A model generated the notes under the pieces. That model saw only the letters and a list, made by a program, of their open reading frames with translations, ran no database searches and was not told where the DNA came from. This document shows positions 20,261-30,094 of a DNA stretch of 64,000 nt, piece by piece. Source of the stretch: Orlajensenia sp001423545 (GTDB lineage Bacteria; Actinomycetota; Actinomycetes; Actinomycetales; Microbacteriaceae); assembly GCA_001423545.1 (NCBI GenBank), contig LMOK01000001.1, forward strand, positions 1,116,001 to 1,180,000. Reading direction: 5' to 3'. The position numbers and the translations under genes are program-made. The stretch's first letter is position 1, and each line of letters starts with the position of its first letter.

Positions 20261-21328
20261 CTATTCCGGCGTGCTCGGCGACGTGACGACGACGGACCCG
20301 TCGACGATCTTCGCCTTCAGCGCGTCGAGCTCGTCCGACAGTTCCTGCGGAACGGAGGAGGCGAGATCGTGGAAGGGGGCGAGGCCCACTCCCCCGTTCT
20401 CGAGCGTGCCGATGAACGGGGCGGGGTCGAAGGTGCCCGCAGCGTCATCGGTGACGATCTGCGCCACGGCGTCCTCGGTGTTCTTCAGAACGCTCGTCAG
20501 GAGCACGGGGTGGTACTTCGCCGGCAGGGTGTCGAAGCCGTCGTTGTCCACCCAGATGACCGAGACGCCGGGGTTCTCCAGTGCGGCGGCTGCCGACCCC
20601 TCTCCGACCTGGCCGGCGACAGGGAGGATCACGTCCGCACCCTGGTCGATGAGGCTCTCGGTCAGCGTCTTGCCCTTGTTGATGTCCTCGAAGTCGCCGG
20701 TGAAGGTGCCGTCCTGCTTGACCTTGTCCCAGCCGAGCGCCACCACCTGCGTGCCGTGAGCGGCGTTGTAGGCGGCGACACCGTCGACGAAGCCGTCCAT
20801 GAACAGCGTCACCGGCGGCTGGTTGCCGCCGCCGAAGGTCGCGACCTTGCCCGTCTTCGAGACGCCGGCGGCGAGGTACCCGGCGAGGTAGCTGGCCTGG
20901 GCGGTGTCGAAGATGACCGGCTTGACGTTGGGGGCGTCGACGACCTCGTCGACGATCGAGAAGTGCACGTCGGGGTTCGCAGCGGCTGCCGAGGTCGTGG
21001 CATCCGCCAACTCGTAGCCGACGGTGAGCACGAACTGGCACCCGGAGTCGACGGCCTGCTGAACGTTGGGCGCGAGGTCGGTCTCACCGGTCGAGACCAG
21101 GGCCTGCACCTCGATGCCGGCATCCTTCTCCGCCTTCTGCAGGCCCGCCCAGCTGGACTGGTTGAACGATCGGTCCTCGAGGCCGCCCGAGTTCGTCACC
21201 ATGCGAGCGCAGTAGTCACCGGCGGCATCGCTCGATGCCCCGGTCGAGCTGGGGGCCTCTGCACAGCCGACGAGGGCTGCGACGGAGATGACGGCGACGA
21301 CGGATGCTGTGAGCAGTCGGTTTCCCAT
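20261..21328 (-). CDS. BMP-family substrate-binding lipoprotein 2
   Basis: The 355-residue paralogue of the next gene has a signal peptide with lipobox LVGC (Cys22), then TNSGGLEDRSFNQ, VLTVGYELADA, DTAQASYLAGYLA and TLENGGVGLAPFHDL, the same blocks in the same order. It is shorter on the linker and differs clearly in sequence, so it is an old duplication, not a recent copy. It may offer a second nucleoside specificity to the single importer. The ATG ending at 21328 has GGGGATCC-type purines upstream and lies 38 bp after manC, so read-through from manC is likely. Confidence 0.87.
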   Translation of the reverse strand: MGNRLLTASVVAVISVAALVGCAEAPSSTGASSDAAGDYCARMVTNSGGLEDRSFNQSSWAGLQKAEKDAGIEVQALVSTGETDLAPNVQQAVDSGCQFVLTVGYELADATTSAAAANPDVHFSIVDEVVDAPNVKPVIFDTAQASYLAGYLAAGVSKTGKVATFGGGNQPPVTLFMDGFVDGVAAYNAAHGTQVVALGWDKVKQDGTFTGDFEDINKGKTLTESLIDQGADVILPVAGQVGEGSAAAALENPGVSVIWVDNDGFDTLPAKYHPVLLTSVLKNTEDAVAQIVTDDAAGTFDPAPFIGTLENGGVGLAPFHDLASSVPQELSDELDALKAKIVDGSVVVTSPSTPE

Positions 21329-21366
21329 GATGGGGATCCTCTCGGGGCTTGTAAGGAAGGGTCGCG

Positions 21367-22479
21367 TCAGAGCACGTCGCCGCGGCCGGAGAGCCGGAGC
21401 GCGTCGACGACGGACTTGACCTTCTGGGCGTTCGCGCTCGTGGTGACGAGGAGGGCGTCTGGAGTGTCGACCACCACGATGTCCTCGACGCCGATGAGGG
21501 CGATCGTGCGGCCGCCCTGGCTCACCACGATGCCGCTGGACGAGTCGGCGAGCACCCTGGCGTCTGCGCCGAGGATGGCGAGGTCGTGCTTGCGACCGCC
21601 CGAGTGGATCTTCGCGATCGAGGCGAAGTCGCCGACGTCGTCCCAGTCGAACTGGGCGGGCACCACCGCGAGACGCCCGGCGGCTGCCGCCGGCTCGGCC
21701 ACGGAGTAGTCGATGGCGATCTTCTCGAGGTTCGGCCAGATGCGGTCGACGGCCGGTCCGCGAGTGGCCGGATCGTCCCACGCGGCTGCCAGCTCGATGA
21801 GCCCGGCGTGCAGCTCCGGCTTGTGGCGGGCGATCTCCTCGAGCAGGCGATCGGCACGCGTGATGAACATGCCCGCGTTCCACAGGTGCTTGCCGCCGGC
21901 GACGTAGCGCTCGGCCGTCTCCAGGTCGGGCTTCTCCACGAAGGAGTCGACGATGCTCGCCGACGGCGCTCCAGCGACCTCGAGGGATCCCCCGGTGTGG
22001 ATGTAGCCGAATCCGATGGCCGGCTCGGTGGGACGGATGCCGATGGTCGCGATGTAGCCGGCGTCGGCCAGGGCCGCGGCCTCCTGCACGGCGTGACGGA
22101 ACAGGACGGTGCCCTTGATGACGTGGTCCGCCGCGAAGGACCCGATGATGACGTCGGGTTCGCGCAGCGCCAGGATCGCAGCGGCCAGGCCGATCGCCGC
22201 CGATGAGTCGCGGGGCTCGCTCTCGAGCACGACGTTGTGGTCGGCCAGCTCGGGAAGCTGGGCCTCGACCGCTGCGCGGTGGGCGCGACCGGTGACCACC
22301 ATGATGCGGTCGGTTCCCGAGATGGGAGCGAGCCTGTCCCAGGTGTCACGGAGCAGCGTCTGCCCGGACCCGGTGAGGTCGTGCAGGAACTTGGGCGCAT
22401 CGGCGCGGGAGAGGGGCCAGAGCCGGGAACCGATGCCGCCGGCCGGGATGACGCTGTAGAAGCGCTCGATAGCAGTCAT
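21367..22479 (-). CDS. manC: Mannose-1-phosphate guanylyltransferase
   Basis: The 370-residue nucleotidyltransferase begins with the NTP-binding loop PAGGIGSRLWPLSR. It continues with EPRDSSAAIGLAAAIL, FAADHVI, GYIHTG, VEKPDLETAERY and WNAGMFI, all typical of GDP-mannose pyrophosphorylases. It makes GDP-mannose for mannosylated glycans and lipids. The C-terminal isomerase cupin found in bifunctional ManC/RfbM proteins is absent. I chose the ATG ending at 22479 (MTAIERFYS), as the frame upstream has no family similarity. It heads the minus-strand series leading to the BMP genes and is divergent from sdhC. Confidence 0.9.
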   Translation of the reverse strand: MTAIERFYSVIPAGGIGSRLWPLSRADAPKFLHDLTGSGQTLLRDTWDRLAPISGTDRIMVVTGRAHRAAVEAQLPELADHNVVLESEPRDSSAAIGLAAAILALREPDVIIGSFAADHVIKGTVLFRHAVQEAAALADAGYIATIGIRPTEPAIGFGYIHTGGSLEVAGAPSASIVDSFVEKPDLETAERYVAGGKHLWNAGMFITRADRLLEEIARHKPELHAGLIELAAAWDDPATRGPAVDRIWPNLEKIAIDYSVAEPAAAAGRLAVVPAQFDWDDVGDFASIAKIHSGGRKHDLAILGADARVLADSSSGIVVSQGGRTIALIGVEDIVVVDTPDALLVTTSANAQKVKSVVDALRLSGRGDVL

Positions 22480-22568
22480 GCAGCACAGACTATCTGCCGC
22501 CTCGGGGCGGCCGCGGGTCGGCATCCGTCGCCGTCGCGGTAGAGGTCTCTCGACGTCGAGATACTTAG

Positions 22569-22585
22569 GTTCCCCTTACGGGAAC
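22569..22585. promoter_or_regulatory. Operator-like palindrome upstream of sdhCDAB
   Basis: In the 203-bp gap between divergent manC and sdhC, GTTCCC (22569-22574) and GGGAAC (22580-22585) form a perfect 6-bp inverted repeat with a 5-nt spacer. TTAGGTT overlaps its left side and recalls half of an IdeR/DtxR box, but the right half does not match well. A regulator site for respiratory or iron control is plausible and unproven. No coding frame is supported in this gap. Confidence 0.4.
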
Positions 22586-22682
22586 TGGGCGAAATGAAAG
22601 GAATAGACTTGGGCTCACGCTCGTCGAGCGGTTCCGGTCGGTGGTTCTCACGGCCGTCAGACACAGCCAGGGAGGGTTGTTC

Positions 22683-23102
22683 ATGCCTCAGGACACGGCA
22701 GGAACCCTGACAGCAGACACCAAGCGCGCATCCCGTCCGGGAGGAACCCTCTACAGGGGCCGCGAGGGCATGTGGTCATGGGTTCTGCATCGCATCACGG
22801 GCGTCGCCATCTTCTTCTTCCTGCTGGTGCACGTTCTCGACACCGCGCTCATCCGCGTCAGCCCCGAGGCGTACAACGCCGTCATCAGCACCTACCAGAC
22901 GCCCATCATGGGCCTCGGCGAGGTGGCCCTGGTCGGTGCGATCGTCTTCCACGCCTTCAACGGCATCCGCATCATCCTGATCGACTTCTGGTCGAAGGGC
23001 GTGCGGTACCAGAAGGTCATGTTCTACGTCGTGATCGGGCTGTGGGTCGTCACGATGCTGGGCTTCACTCCCCGCCACCTGATGAACGTCTTCGGACACT
23101 AG
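22683..23102 (+). CDS. sdhC: Succinate dehydrogenase cytochrome b556 subunit
   Basis: The 139-residue membrane anchor has three membrane helices (about 38-60, 75-100, 112-134 as judged from the hydrophobic blocks). MWSWVLHRITGVAIFFFLLVH carries the SdhC family signature and a haem-ligand His, and FHAFNGIRIILID is a second conserved block. It binds haem and quinone in complex II. The ATG at 22683 follows GGGAGGG by 6 nt. It is the first gene of sdhCDAB, 11 bp before sdhD. Confidence 0.92.
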   Translation: MPQDTAGTLTADTKRASRPGGTLYRGREGMWSWVLHRITGVAIFFFLLVHVLDTALIRVSPEAYNAVISTYQTPIMGLGEVALVGAIVFHAFNGIRIILIDFWSKGVRYQKVMFYVVIGLWVVTMLGFTPRHLMNVFGH

Positions 23103-23113
23103 GAGGGACTGAC

Positions 23114-23578
23114 GTGACCGCCATCGACAACGCCCCGGCCATCGAGCCGCCCCGTTCCCCCTCGCGTCCCGCCCGCAAGCGCGGCGTGAACTGGGAGAAG
23201 TGGGGATGGATCTACATGCGCGTCTCCGGCGTGCTCCTCCTCGTGCTCATCTTCGGCCACCTCTTCGTCAACCTCATGGTGGGCGACGGAGTGCACGCCA
23301 TCGACTTCGGCTTCGTCGGAGGCAAGTACGCCTCCCCGTTCTGGCAGGTCTGGGACGTGCTGATGCTCTGGCTCGCCCTCATCCACGGCGGCAACGGCAT
23401 GCGCACGATCGTGAACGACTACGCCACGCTCCCGACGACCCGCCGCATCCTCAAGGGCGCCATCTTCGTCGCCGTCGCAGCGCTCATCCTGCTCGGAACC
23501 CTGGTGGTCTTCACCTTCGAGCCGTGCCCGGCCGGATCCCCCGCCGACCTGCTGCCCTCCTTCTGCCCGGTCGGATAA
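23114..23578 (+). CDS. sdhD: Succinate dehydrogenase hydrophobic membrane anchor
   Basis: The 154-residue subunit starts at GTG, with AGGAGG at 23101 as ribosome site. After a basic N-terminus it has three helices. The first follows NWEKWGWIYMRVSGV, and IFGHLFVNLM and LALIHGGNGMRTIVNDY carry the haem-ligand His and quinone-site residues of the actinobacterial SdhD type. It anchors the SdhAB catalytic part with SdhC. The terminal part has two cysteines (EPCPAGSPADLL, SFCPVG), a small oddity of unknown meaning. Confidence 0.9.
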   Translation: MTAIDNAPAIEPPRSPSRPARKRGVNWEKWGWIYMRVSGVLLLVLIFGHLFVNLMVGDGVHAIDFGFVGGKYASPFWQVWDVLMLWLALIHGGNGMRTIVNDYATLPTTRRILKGAIFVAVAALILLGTLVVFTFEPCPAGSPADLLPSFCPVG

Positions 23579-23589
23579 ACGAAATAGAT

Positions 23590-25404
23590 ATGAGTACGGC
23601 ACCTGTGAATCCTGAATCCGAGTCCACCGTCGTCGACGGCGTGCACTACCACCAGTTCGACATCGTGATCGTGGGGGCCGGCGGTGCCGGCATGCGCGCC
23701 GCCATCGAGGCGGGCCCCGGCGCGAAGACCGCGGTCATCTCGAAGCTCTACCCGACCCGCTCCCACACGGGTGCGGCGCAGGGTGGCATGGCTGCAGCCC
23801 TCGCGAACGTCGAGGAGGACAGCTGGGAGTGGCACACCTTCGACACCATCAAGGGCGGCGACTACCTCGTCGACCAGGATGCCGCGGAGATCCTCGCGAA
23901 GGAGGCCATCGACGCCGTCATCGACCTCGAGAACATGGGCCTGCCGTTCAACCGCACCCCTGAGGGCAAGATCGACCAGCGTCGCTTCGGCGGCCACACC
24001 CGCGACCACGGCAAGGCGCCCGTACGTCGCGCCTGTTACGCCGCAGACCGCACGGGCCACATGATCCTGCAGACGCTGTTCCAGAACTGCGTGCGCCTCG
24101 GCATCAACTTCTTCAACGAGTACTACGTGCTCGACCTCGTGATGACGAACGTCGACGGCGTCGACCAGCCGTCGGGTGTGGTCGCCATCGACCTCTCCTC
24201 GGGCGAACTGCACGTCTTCCAGGCCAAGGCGATCATCTTCGCCACGGGCGGCTTCGGCAAGATCTACAAGACCACCTCGAACGCCCACACCCTCACGGGC
24301 GACGGCGTCGGCATCATCTGGCGCAAGGGCCTGCCGCTGGAGGACATGGAGTTCTTCCAGTTCCACCCCACCGGCCTCGCCGGGCTCGGCATCCTGCTCA
24401 CCGAGGGTGCCCGCGGTGAGGGCGCCATCCTCCGCAACGCCAGCGGCGAGCGTTTCATGGAGCGCTACGCCCCCACCATCAAGGACCTCGCCCCGCGCGA
24501 CATCGTCGCGCGCTGCATGGTGCAGGAGGTGGCCGAGGGTCGCGGAGCCGGCCCCAACAAGGACTACGTCTACCTGGACTGCACCCACCTCGGCGCCGAG
24601 GTCCTCGAGACCAAGCTGCCCGACATCACCGAGTTCGCCCGCACCTACCTGGGCGTCGATCCCGTGACAGAGCCGGTGCCGGTCATGCCGACGGCGCACT
24701 ACGCCATGGGCGGCATCCCGACCAACGTGTCGGCCGAGGTGCTGCGCGACAACGACACCGTCGTCCCGGGCCTCTACGCCGCCGGCGAGTGCGCCTGCGT
24801 GTCGGTGCACGGCTCGAACCGTCTGGGCACCAACTCGCTGCTCGACATCAACGTCTTCGGCAAGCGCGCGGGCAACAACGCCGTCGCCTATGTGCAGAAC
24901 GTCGACTTCACGCCGCTGCCCGCCGACCCCGCCCAGGCCGTGCGCGAGCTGCTCGAGCACATCAAGGGCTCGACCGGCACCGAGCGCGTCGCCGTGCTCC
25001 GCAAGGAGCTGCAGGACCACATGGACCGCAACGCCCAGGTGTTCCGCACCGACGAGTCCCTCGCCGAGGTCACGGAGACGATCCACACCCTGCGCGAGCG
25101 CTACAAGAACGTCGCCGTGCAGGACAAGGGCAAGAGGTTCAACACCGACCTGCTCGAGGCCGTCGAGCTGGGCTTCCTGCTCGACCTCGCCGAGGTCGTC
25201 GTCTATTCCGCCCGCAACCGCAAGGAGAGCCGCGGCGGCCACATGCGCGACGACTTCCCCAAGCGCGACGACGAGAACTACATGAAGCACACCATGGCCT
25301 ACCTGTCCGGCGACGCGGATTCCGCCGACGCGGCAGACCACATCCGACTCGACTGGAAACCCGTCGTCATGACCCGGTACCAGCCCATGGAGAGGAAGTA
25401 CTGA
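23590..25404 (+). CDS. sdhA: Succinate dehydrogenase flavoprotein subunit
   Basis: The 604-residue flavoprotein oxidises succinate to fumarate in the TCA cycle. Visible are the FAD-binding VIVGAGGAGMRAA, RSHTGAAQGGMAAAL with the His that binds FAD covalently, FHPTGLAGLG, RGEGAILRNASGERFM with active-site Arg, MPTAHYAMGGI and GSNRLGTNSLLD. The length is normal. The ATG at 23590 lies 11 nt after the sdhD stop. sdhB begins 2 nt after its stop, so the four subunits are translated from one message. Confidence 0.95.
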   Translation: MSTAPVNPESESTVVDGVHYHQFDIVIVGAGGAGMRAAIEAGPGAKTAVISKLYPTRSHTGAAQGGMAAALANVEEDSWEWHTFDTIKGGDYLVDQDAAEILAKEAIDAVIDLENMGLPFNRTPEGKIDQRRFGGHTRDHGKAPVRRACYAADRTGHMILQTLFQNCVRLGINFFNEYYVLDLVMTNVDGVDQPSGVVAIDLSSGELHVFQAKAIIFATGGFGKIYKTTSNAHTLTGDGVGIIWRKGLPLEDMEFFQFHPTGLAGLGILLTEGARGEGAILRNASGERFMERYAPTIKDLAPRDIVARCMVQEVAEGRGAGPNKDYVYLDCTHLGAEVLETKLPDITEFARTYLGVDPVTEPVPVMPTAHYAMGGIPTNVSAEVLRDNDTVVPGLYAAGECACVSVHGSNRLGTNSLLDINVFGKRAGNNAVAYVQNVDFTPLPADPAQAVRELLEHIKGSTGTERVAVLRKELQDHMDRNAQVFRTDESLAEVTETIHTLRERYKNVAVQDKGKRFNTDLLEAVELGFLLDLAEVVVYSARNRKESRGGHMRDDFPKRDDENYMKHTMAYLSGDADSADAADHIRLDWKPVVMTRYQPMERKY

Positions 25405-25406
25405 CG

Positions 25407-26174
25407 GTGACCACCGCCACCATCGCCGCCGACCGCCCCGGCAACGCCGACCCGTCGGTCATCCCGTTCACCGTCACCTTCATCATCCGACGGTTCGACC
25501 CCGACACCGACACCGAGCCGCGCTGGCAGGACTTCGACGTCGAGATGTACGCGACCGACCGCGTGCTCGACGCACTGCACAAGATCAAGTGGGAGCAGGA
25601 CGGATCGCTGACCTTCCGTCGCTCGTGCGCCCACGGCATCTGCGGGTCGGATGCCATGCGCATCAACGGCCGCAACCGCCTGGCCTGCAAGACCCTGATC
25701 AAGGACCTCGACATCTCGAAGCCCATCTACGTGGAGGCCATCAAGGGCCTGCCGCTGGAGAAGGACCTCATCGTCGACATGGACCCGTTCTTCGCGTCCT
25801 TCCGCGAGGTGCAGCCGTTCCTCATCCCCGGCTCGAAGCCCGAGCCCGGCAAGGAGCGCGTGCAGTCCGTCGCCGAGCGCGCCCGCTTCGACGACACCAC
25901 GAAGTGCATCCTGTGCGCCGCGTGCACGTCGAGCTGCCCCGTGTTCTGGACTGACGGCCAGTACTTCGGCCCCGCAGCCATCGTCAACGCCCACCGCTTC
26001 ATCTTCGACTCGCGCGATGACGCGTCGCAGGTGCGCCTCGACATCCTCAACGACAAGGAGGGCGTGTGGCGCTGCCGCACGACCTTCAACTGCACCGACG
26101 CCTGCCCTCGCGGCATCCAGGTCACCCAGGCGATCGCCGAGGTCAAGCAGGCCCTCATGCGAGGCCACGCGTAG
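25407..26174 (+). CDS. sdhB: Succinate dehydrogenase iron-sulfur subunit
   Basis: The 255-residue protein carries the three Fe-S clusters of complex II. The 2Fe-2S site lies in RRSCAHGICGSDAM with a later Cys (RLACKTL), and the 4Fe-4S and 3Fe-4S sites lie in CILCAACTSSCPVFW and CRTTFNCTDACPRGI. It passes electrons from the flavin of SdhA to quinone. The GTG start at 25407 sits 2 nt after the sdhA stop, with AGAGGAAG upstream. A strong terminator follows its stop. Confidence 0.95.
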   Translation: MTTATIAADRPGNADPSVIPFTVTFIIRRFDPDTDTEPRWQDFDVEMYATDRVLDALHKIKWEQDGSLTFRRSCAHGICGSDAMRINGRNRLACKTLIKDLDISKPIYVEAIKGLPLEKDLIVDMDPFFASFREVQPFLIPGSKPEPGKERVQSVAERARFDDTTKCILCAACTSSCPVFWTDGQYFGPAAIVNAHRFIFDSRDDASQVRLDILNDKEGVWRCRTTFNCTDACPRGIQVTQAIAEVKQALMRGHA

Positions 26175-26191
26175 GCATCGGCCGACGCCGT

Positions 26192-26231
26192 GAGGGAGGG
26201 GCCCGGATCTCGCGATCCGGGCCCCTCCCTC
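26192..26231 (+). terminator. Strong hairpin terminator after sdhB
   Basis: A perfect 17-bp stem (GAGGGAGGGGCCCGGAT with its complement) closes on the 6-nt loop CTCGCG, 17 nt after the sdhB stop. The T-run is short, as is common in high-GC actinobacteria. It ends the sdh operon before the next gene. Confidence 0.88.
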
Positions 26232-26296
26232 ATGTCCGGCGACATCGTGCGAGGCGGCATCCGATCGACACCGTTCTCCTCCCCTACGCTGGCAGG

Positions 26297-27586
26297 GTGA
26301 ACGCTCGACGGACGGCACCGGCCGAACCACCGGCGGAGGATCCGCTCGACCCTCCGACCCGCGGCGAGCGCATGAGCGCCGAGATGCGCGAGCGCGTCGA
26401 GTCGCTCGGCGAGCGCTTCGAGGAGCCGATCCAGACCGTCACCTCGATCACGCAGAAGACCATGGCGCTGTTCCCCGTGCGGGTCTGGCGCTGGTTCCTG
26501 TTCCGGAACGGCTTCCTGCTCTCGTCGGGCATGAGCTATCAGGCGCTCTTCGCCGTGTTCGCAGCCGTCTACGTCGTCTTCGCAGCGACAGGCCTGTGGC
26601 TCGGTGGCGACCCTGCCACCCTCGACCGCCTCATCGCCCTGATCAACACCTACGTCCCCGGGCTCATCGCCGAGGGTGGTGCGATCACGCCGGAGCAACT
26701 GGAGGAGATCGCGTCATCGTCGACGAGCCTGTTCGGGTGGACCGGCGCCGTCGCCCTCGCAGGATTCATCTGGACCGCGATCGGGTGGATCACCTACTCG
26801 CGGACCGCCGTGCGCAGCCTCTTCGGCCTGCCGAAGGACATGCGCTCGTACGTGCTCCTCAAGGCGCGAGACCTGCTGGCAGCCCTCGCCTTCGGCGCGA
26901 TGATCCTCCTCGGCTCGCTGCTGTCCGTGGCGAGCACGACGGCGGCCACCTGGGTCTTCACGCTGCTCGGCTTCGACATGGCCAACTGGCTGGTCCAGGC
27001 CTCCATCGGAGGCGCCGGCTTCCTGGTCGTGCTGATCATCAACACGGCCGTCCTCCTCGCCATGTTCCGCTTCCTGTCCGGCGCCAGCGTCACCTGGAGC
27101 CGCCTGTGGAGCGGATCGGTGCTCGGCGGGGTCGCGATGTACGTGCTGCAGATCGGAGCCGGCTACCTCGTCGGCAGCGCGACGAACAACCCGCTGTTCG
27201 CGACGTTCACGGTCTTCATCGGCCTGCTGCTGTGGTTCCGGCTGACGTCCATCGTCACGTTGGTCGCCGCATCCTGGATCTACGTCGCCGCCAGTGATCG
27301 CAGCGAGTCGCTCCGCCGGGTCACCCCGGCGCAACTGGAGGCCGAGCGACGGCAGGCCGAGCGGGAGGCGCTCATCCTCGCCACCCAGGTGGAGCTGCGC
27401 CGGGCACGCGAGGAAGCCGTGGAGGTGGGCTGGATCCGTCGTGCCGGCGTCAAGCGGCGCATCGCGCGACTGCAGGCCGAGCTCGACGAGCTGCAGATCG
27501 CCTCGGCGGCGGCGGCGGCGGCGACGACGACGCACGCACGTGTCCGTCCGTCGCCGACGGATGCCGCTCCTCCCGCCTCGCGCTGA
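26297..27586 (+). CDS. YihY/virulence factor BrkB family inner-membrane protein
   Basis: The 429-residue product has a charged N-terminus and about six membrane helices between roughly residues 70 and 330. The family blocks are LSSGMSYQALFAVFAAVYVVF, GFIWTAIGWITYSRTAVRSLF and NNPLFATFTVFIGLLLWFRL. A long Arg/Glu-rich helix follows, then an Ala/Thr tail encoded by a GCG repeat. The function of this family is not settled; a former ribonuclease BN label is wrong. The GTG start at 26297 follows GCAGG and gives the usual N-terminus. M. tuberculosis has a similar gene beside trpS, as here. Confidence 0.85.
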   Translation: MNARRTAPAEPPAEDPLDPPTRGERMSAEMRERVESLGERFEEPIQTVTSITQKTMALFPVRVWRWFLFRNGFLLSSGMSYQALFAVFAAVYVVFAATGLWLGGDPATLDRLIALINTYVPGLIAEGGAITPEQLEEIASSSTSLFGWTGAVALAGFIWTAIGWITYSRTAVRSLFGLPKDMRSYVLLKARDLLAALAFGAMILLGSLLSVASTTAATWVFTLLGFDMANWLVQASIGGAGFLVVLIINTAVLLAMFRFLSGASVTWSRLWSGSVLGGVAMYVLQIGAGYLVGSATNNPLFATFTVFIGLLLWFRLTSIVTLVAASWIYVAASDRSESLRRVTPAQLEAERRQAEREALILATQVELRRAREEAVEVGWIRRAGVKRRIARLQAELDELQIASAAAAAATTTHARVRPSPTDAAPPASR

Positions 27587-27635
27587 CCGCCCGCCCCACC
27601 CGACGACGTCGGACGCCTCCCATAGGATCGAAGGC

Positions 27636-28469
27636 ATGGCAACACCCCTCCGCATCGCATCCGTCAACGTCAACGGCATCCGTGCCGCCTACCGCAACGG
27701 CATGGGTGCGTGGCTCGATGCCCGCGGCGTCGACATCCTCGCCCTGCAGGAGGTGCGCGCCGAGACCGAGCACGTCACCGAGCTGCTCGGAGACGAGTGG
27801 AGCGTGCTGCACGACGCCGCGACGGCCAAGGGCCGCGCCGGCGTCGCCCTGGCGAGCCGGGGAGCGGCCACCATCCACCGCGTCGAACTCGGGGCCCCTG
27901 ATTTCGACAGCGCCGGCCGGTGGCTCGAGGCCGATTTCGAGGTGGGCGGGCGCATCGTCACCGTGGTGAGTGCCTACGTGCACTCCGGCGAGGCCGGCAC
28001 GCCCAAGCAGGTCGAGAAGTACAAGTTCCTCGACGCCATGCAGGCGCGCCTGCCCGAGCTGGCCGCGCACAACGAGCTGAGCGTGGTCATGGGCGACCTC
28101 AACGTCGGGCACCGCACCCTCGACATCAAGAACTGGAAGGGCAACGTGAAGCGCGCCGGCTTCCTGCCCGAGGAGCGCGCCTACTTCGACAGGATCCTCG
28201 GAGCCGAGGGCGATGCGGACTACAACGCCGGGGCCGGACTCGGATGGGTCGACCTGGGCCGCCGCGCCGCGGGCGACGTCGACGGCCCGTACACCTGGTG
28301 GTCCGCCCGGGGTCAGGCCTTCGACAACGACACGGGCTGGCGCATCGACTACCAGCTGGCGACGCCCGCGCTCGCGGCATCCGTCACCTCGTACACGGTC
28401 GACCGCGCCGCCAGCTACGCCGAGCGATGGTCGGATCACGCCCCCGTCGTCGTCGACTACTCGATCTGA
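27636..28469 (+). CDS. xthA: Exodeoxyribonuclease III (AP endonuclease)
   Basis: The 277-residue member of the EEP nuclease family shows RIASVNVNGIRAAY, LALQEVRAE with the metal-binding Glu, SAYVHSG, VMGDLNVGHRTLDIKNWKGN with catalytic Asp-Asn, and the C-terminal WRIDYQLA and WSDHAPVVVDY with the catalytic His. It repairs abasic sites and trims 3' blocked ends in DNA. It lies between the membrane protein and trpS on the same strand, 49 bp after the first, with GAAGG before the ATG. Confidence 0.92.
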   Translation: MATPLRIASVNVNGIRAAYRNGMGAWLDARGVDILALQEVRAETEHVTELLGDEWSVLHDAATAKGRAGVALASRGAATIHRVELGAPDFDSAGRWLEADFEVGGRIVTVVSAYVHSGEAGTPKQVEKYKFLDAMQARLPELAAHNELSVVMGDLNVGHRTLDIKNWKGNVKRAGFLPEERAYFDRILGAEGDADYNAGAGLGWVDLGRRAAGDVDGPYTWWSARGQAFDNDTGWRIDYQLATPALAASVTSYTVDRAASYAERWSDHAPVVVDYSI

Positions 28470-28505
28470 ACCCCTCCTCTCTCGTCACAGCCGAAGGTCC
28501 CCCAC

Positions 28506-29515
<1,010 letters not shown>

Positions 29516-29516
<1 letters not shown>

Positions 29517-30094
29517 TGCAGCCCGTCGTCCTCCGCACCGAGCGGCTGGTGCTCGACCAGCCGACGGAGGCCGATGCCCCGAGCATCGCCGAGTACTGCC
29601 GCGATCCGCTGTTCGAGCGCTGGCTGACCACGCCGTGGCCGTACGAGCCTCGGCACGCCGAGGGCTTCGTCGCGACGGTCGTGCCCCTCGGCTGGACGAC
29701 GGACACCGAGGCGACCTGGGCCGTGCGCACTCGTGACGACGGACCACTGATCGGCGTCATCAGCTACCGCACGCTGCGGTGCGACGTCGGATTCTGGCTC
29801 GGAGCGGATCAGCGCGGGAACGGCTACATGCGCGAGGCCCTGGCGGCCGTAGTGCAGTGGGTGTTCGTCAGCGGTGACGTTCCCCGGACGGATGCTGTCA
29901 CATGGGAGGCCATGGCGGGCAACCGGGACTCCGCCGCCGTCGCACGCGCCGTGGGCTTCGCCTTCACCGGCACGGCACCGTCGTCGCACCCCGTGCGCGA
30001 CGGTTCGCACGTGCCGAGCTGGCACGGCGTGCTGCTGCGATCCCACGACGGCGAACAGGCTCGGGCGAGCTGGCCCGAGGAGACCCGCCTGTGA
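29516..30094 (+). CDS. GNAT-family N-acetyltransferase (RimJ/RimL type)
   Basis: The 192-residue protein starts with LRTERLVLDQPTEADAPSI, the pattern of RimJ/RimL-like acetyltransferases. It has a central acetyl-CoA binding region in VGFWLGADQRGNGYMREALAAVVQWVF and ends with NRDSAAVARAVGFAFTGT. It probably acetylates a small molecule or a protein N-terminus; the substrate is unknown. It is translationally coupled to trpS (TGATG) and to the following HAD gene (GTGA), so the three may form one operon. Confidence 0.85.

Noticed and set aside
17498..21709. Very long open frame of about 1,400 codons antisense to the nucleoside importer and BMP genes
   Set aside because: High GC content leaves few stops in the antisense frame. 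The opposite strand has complete, motif-rich genes, while the antisense product is Arg/Asp/Gly-rich without any domain.
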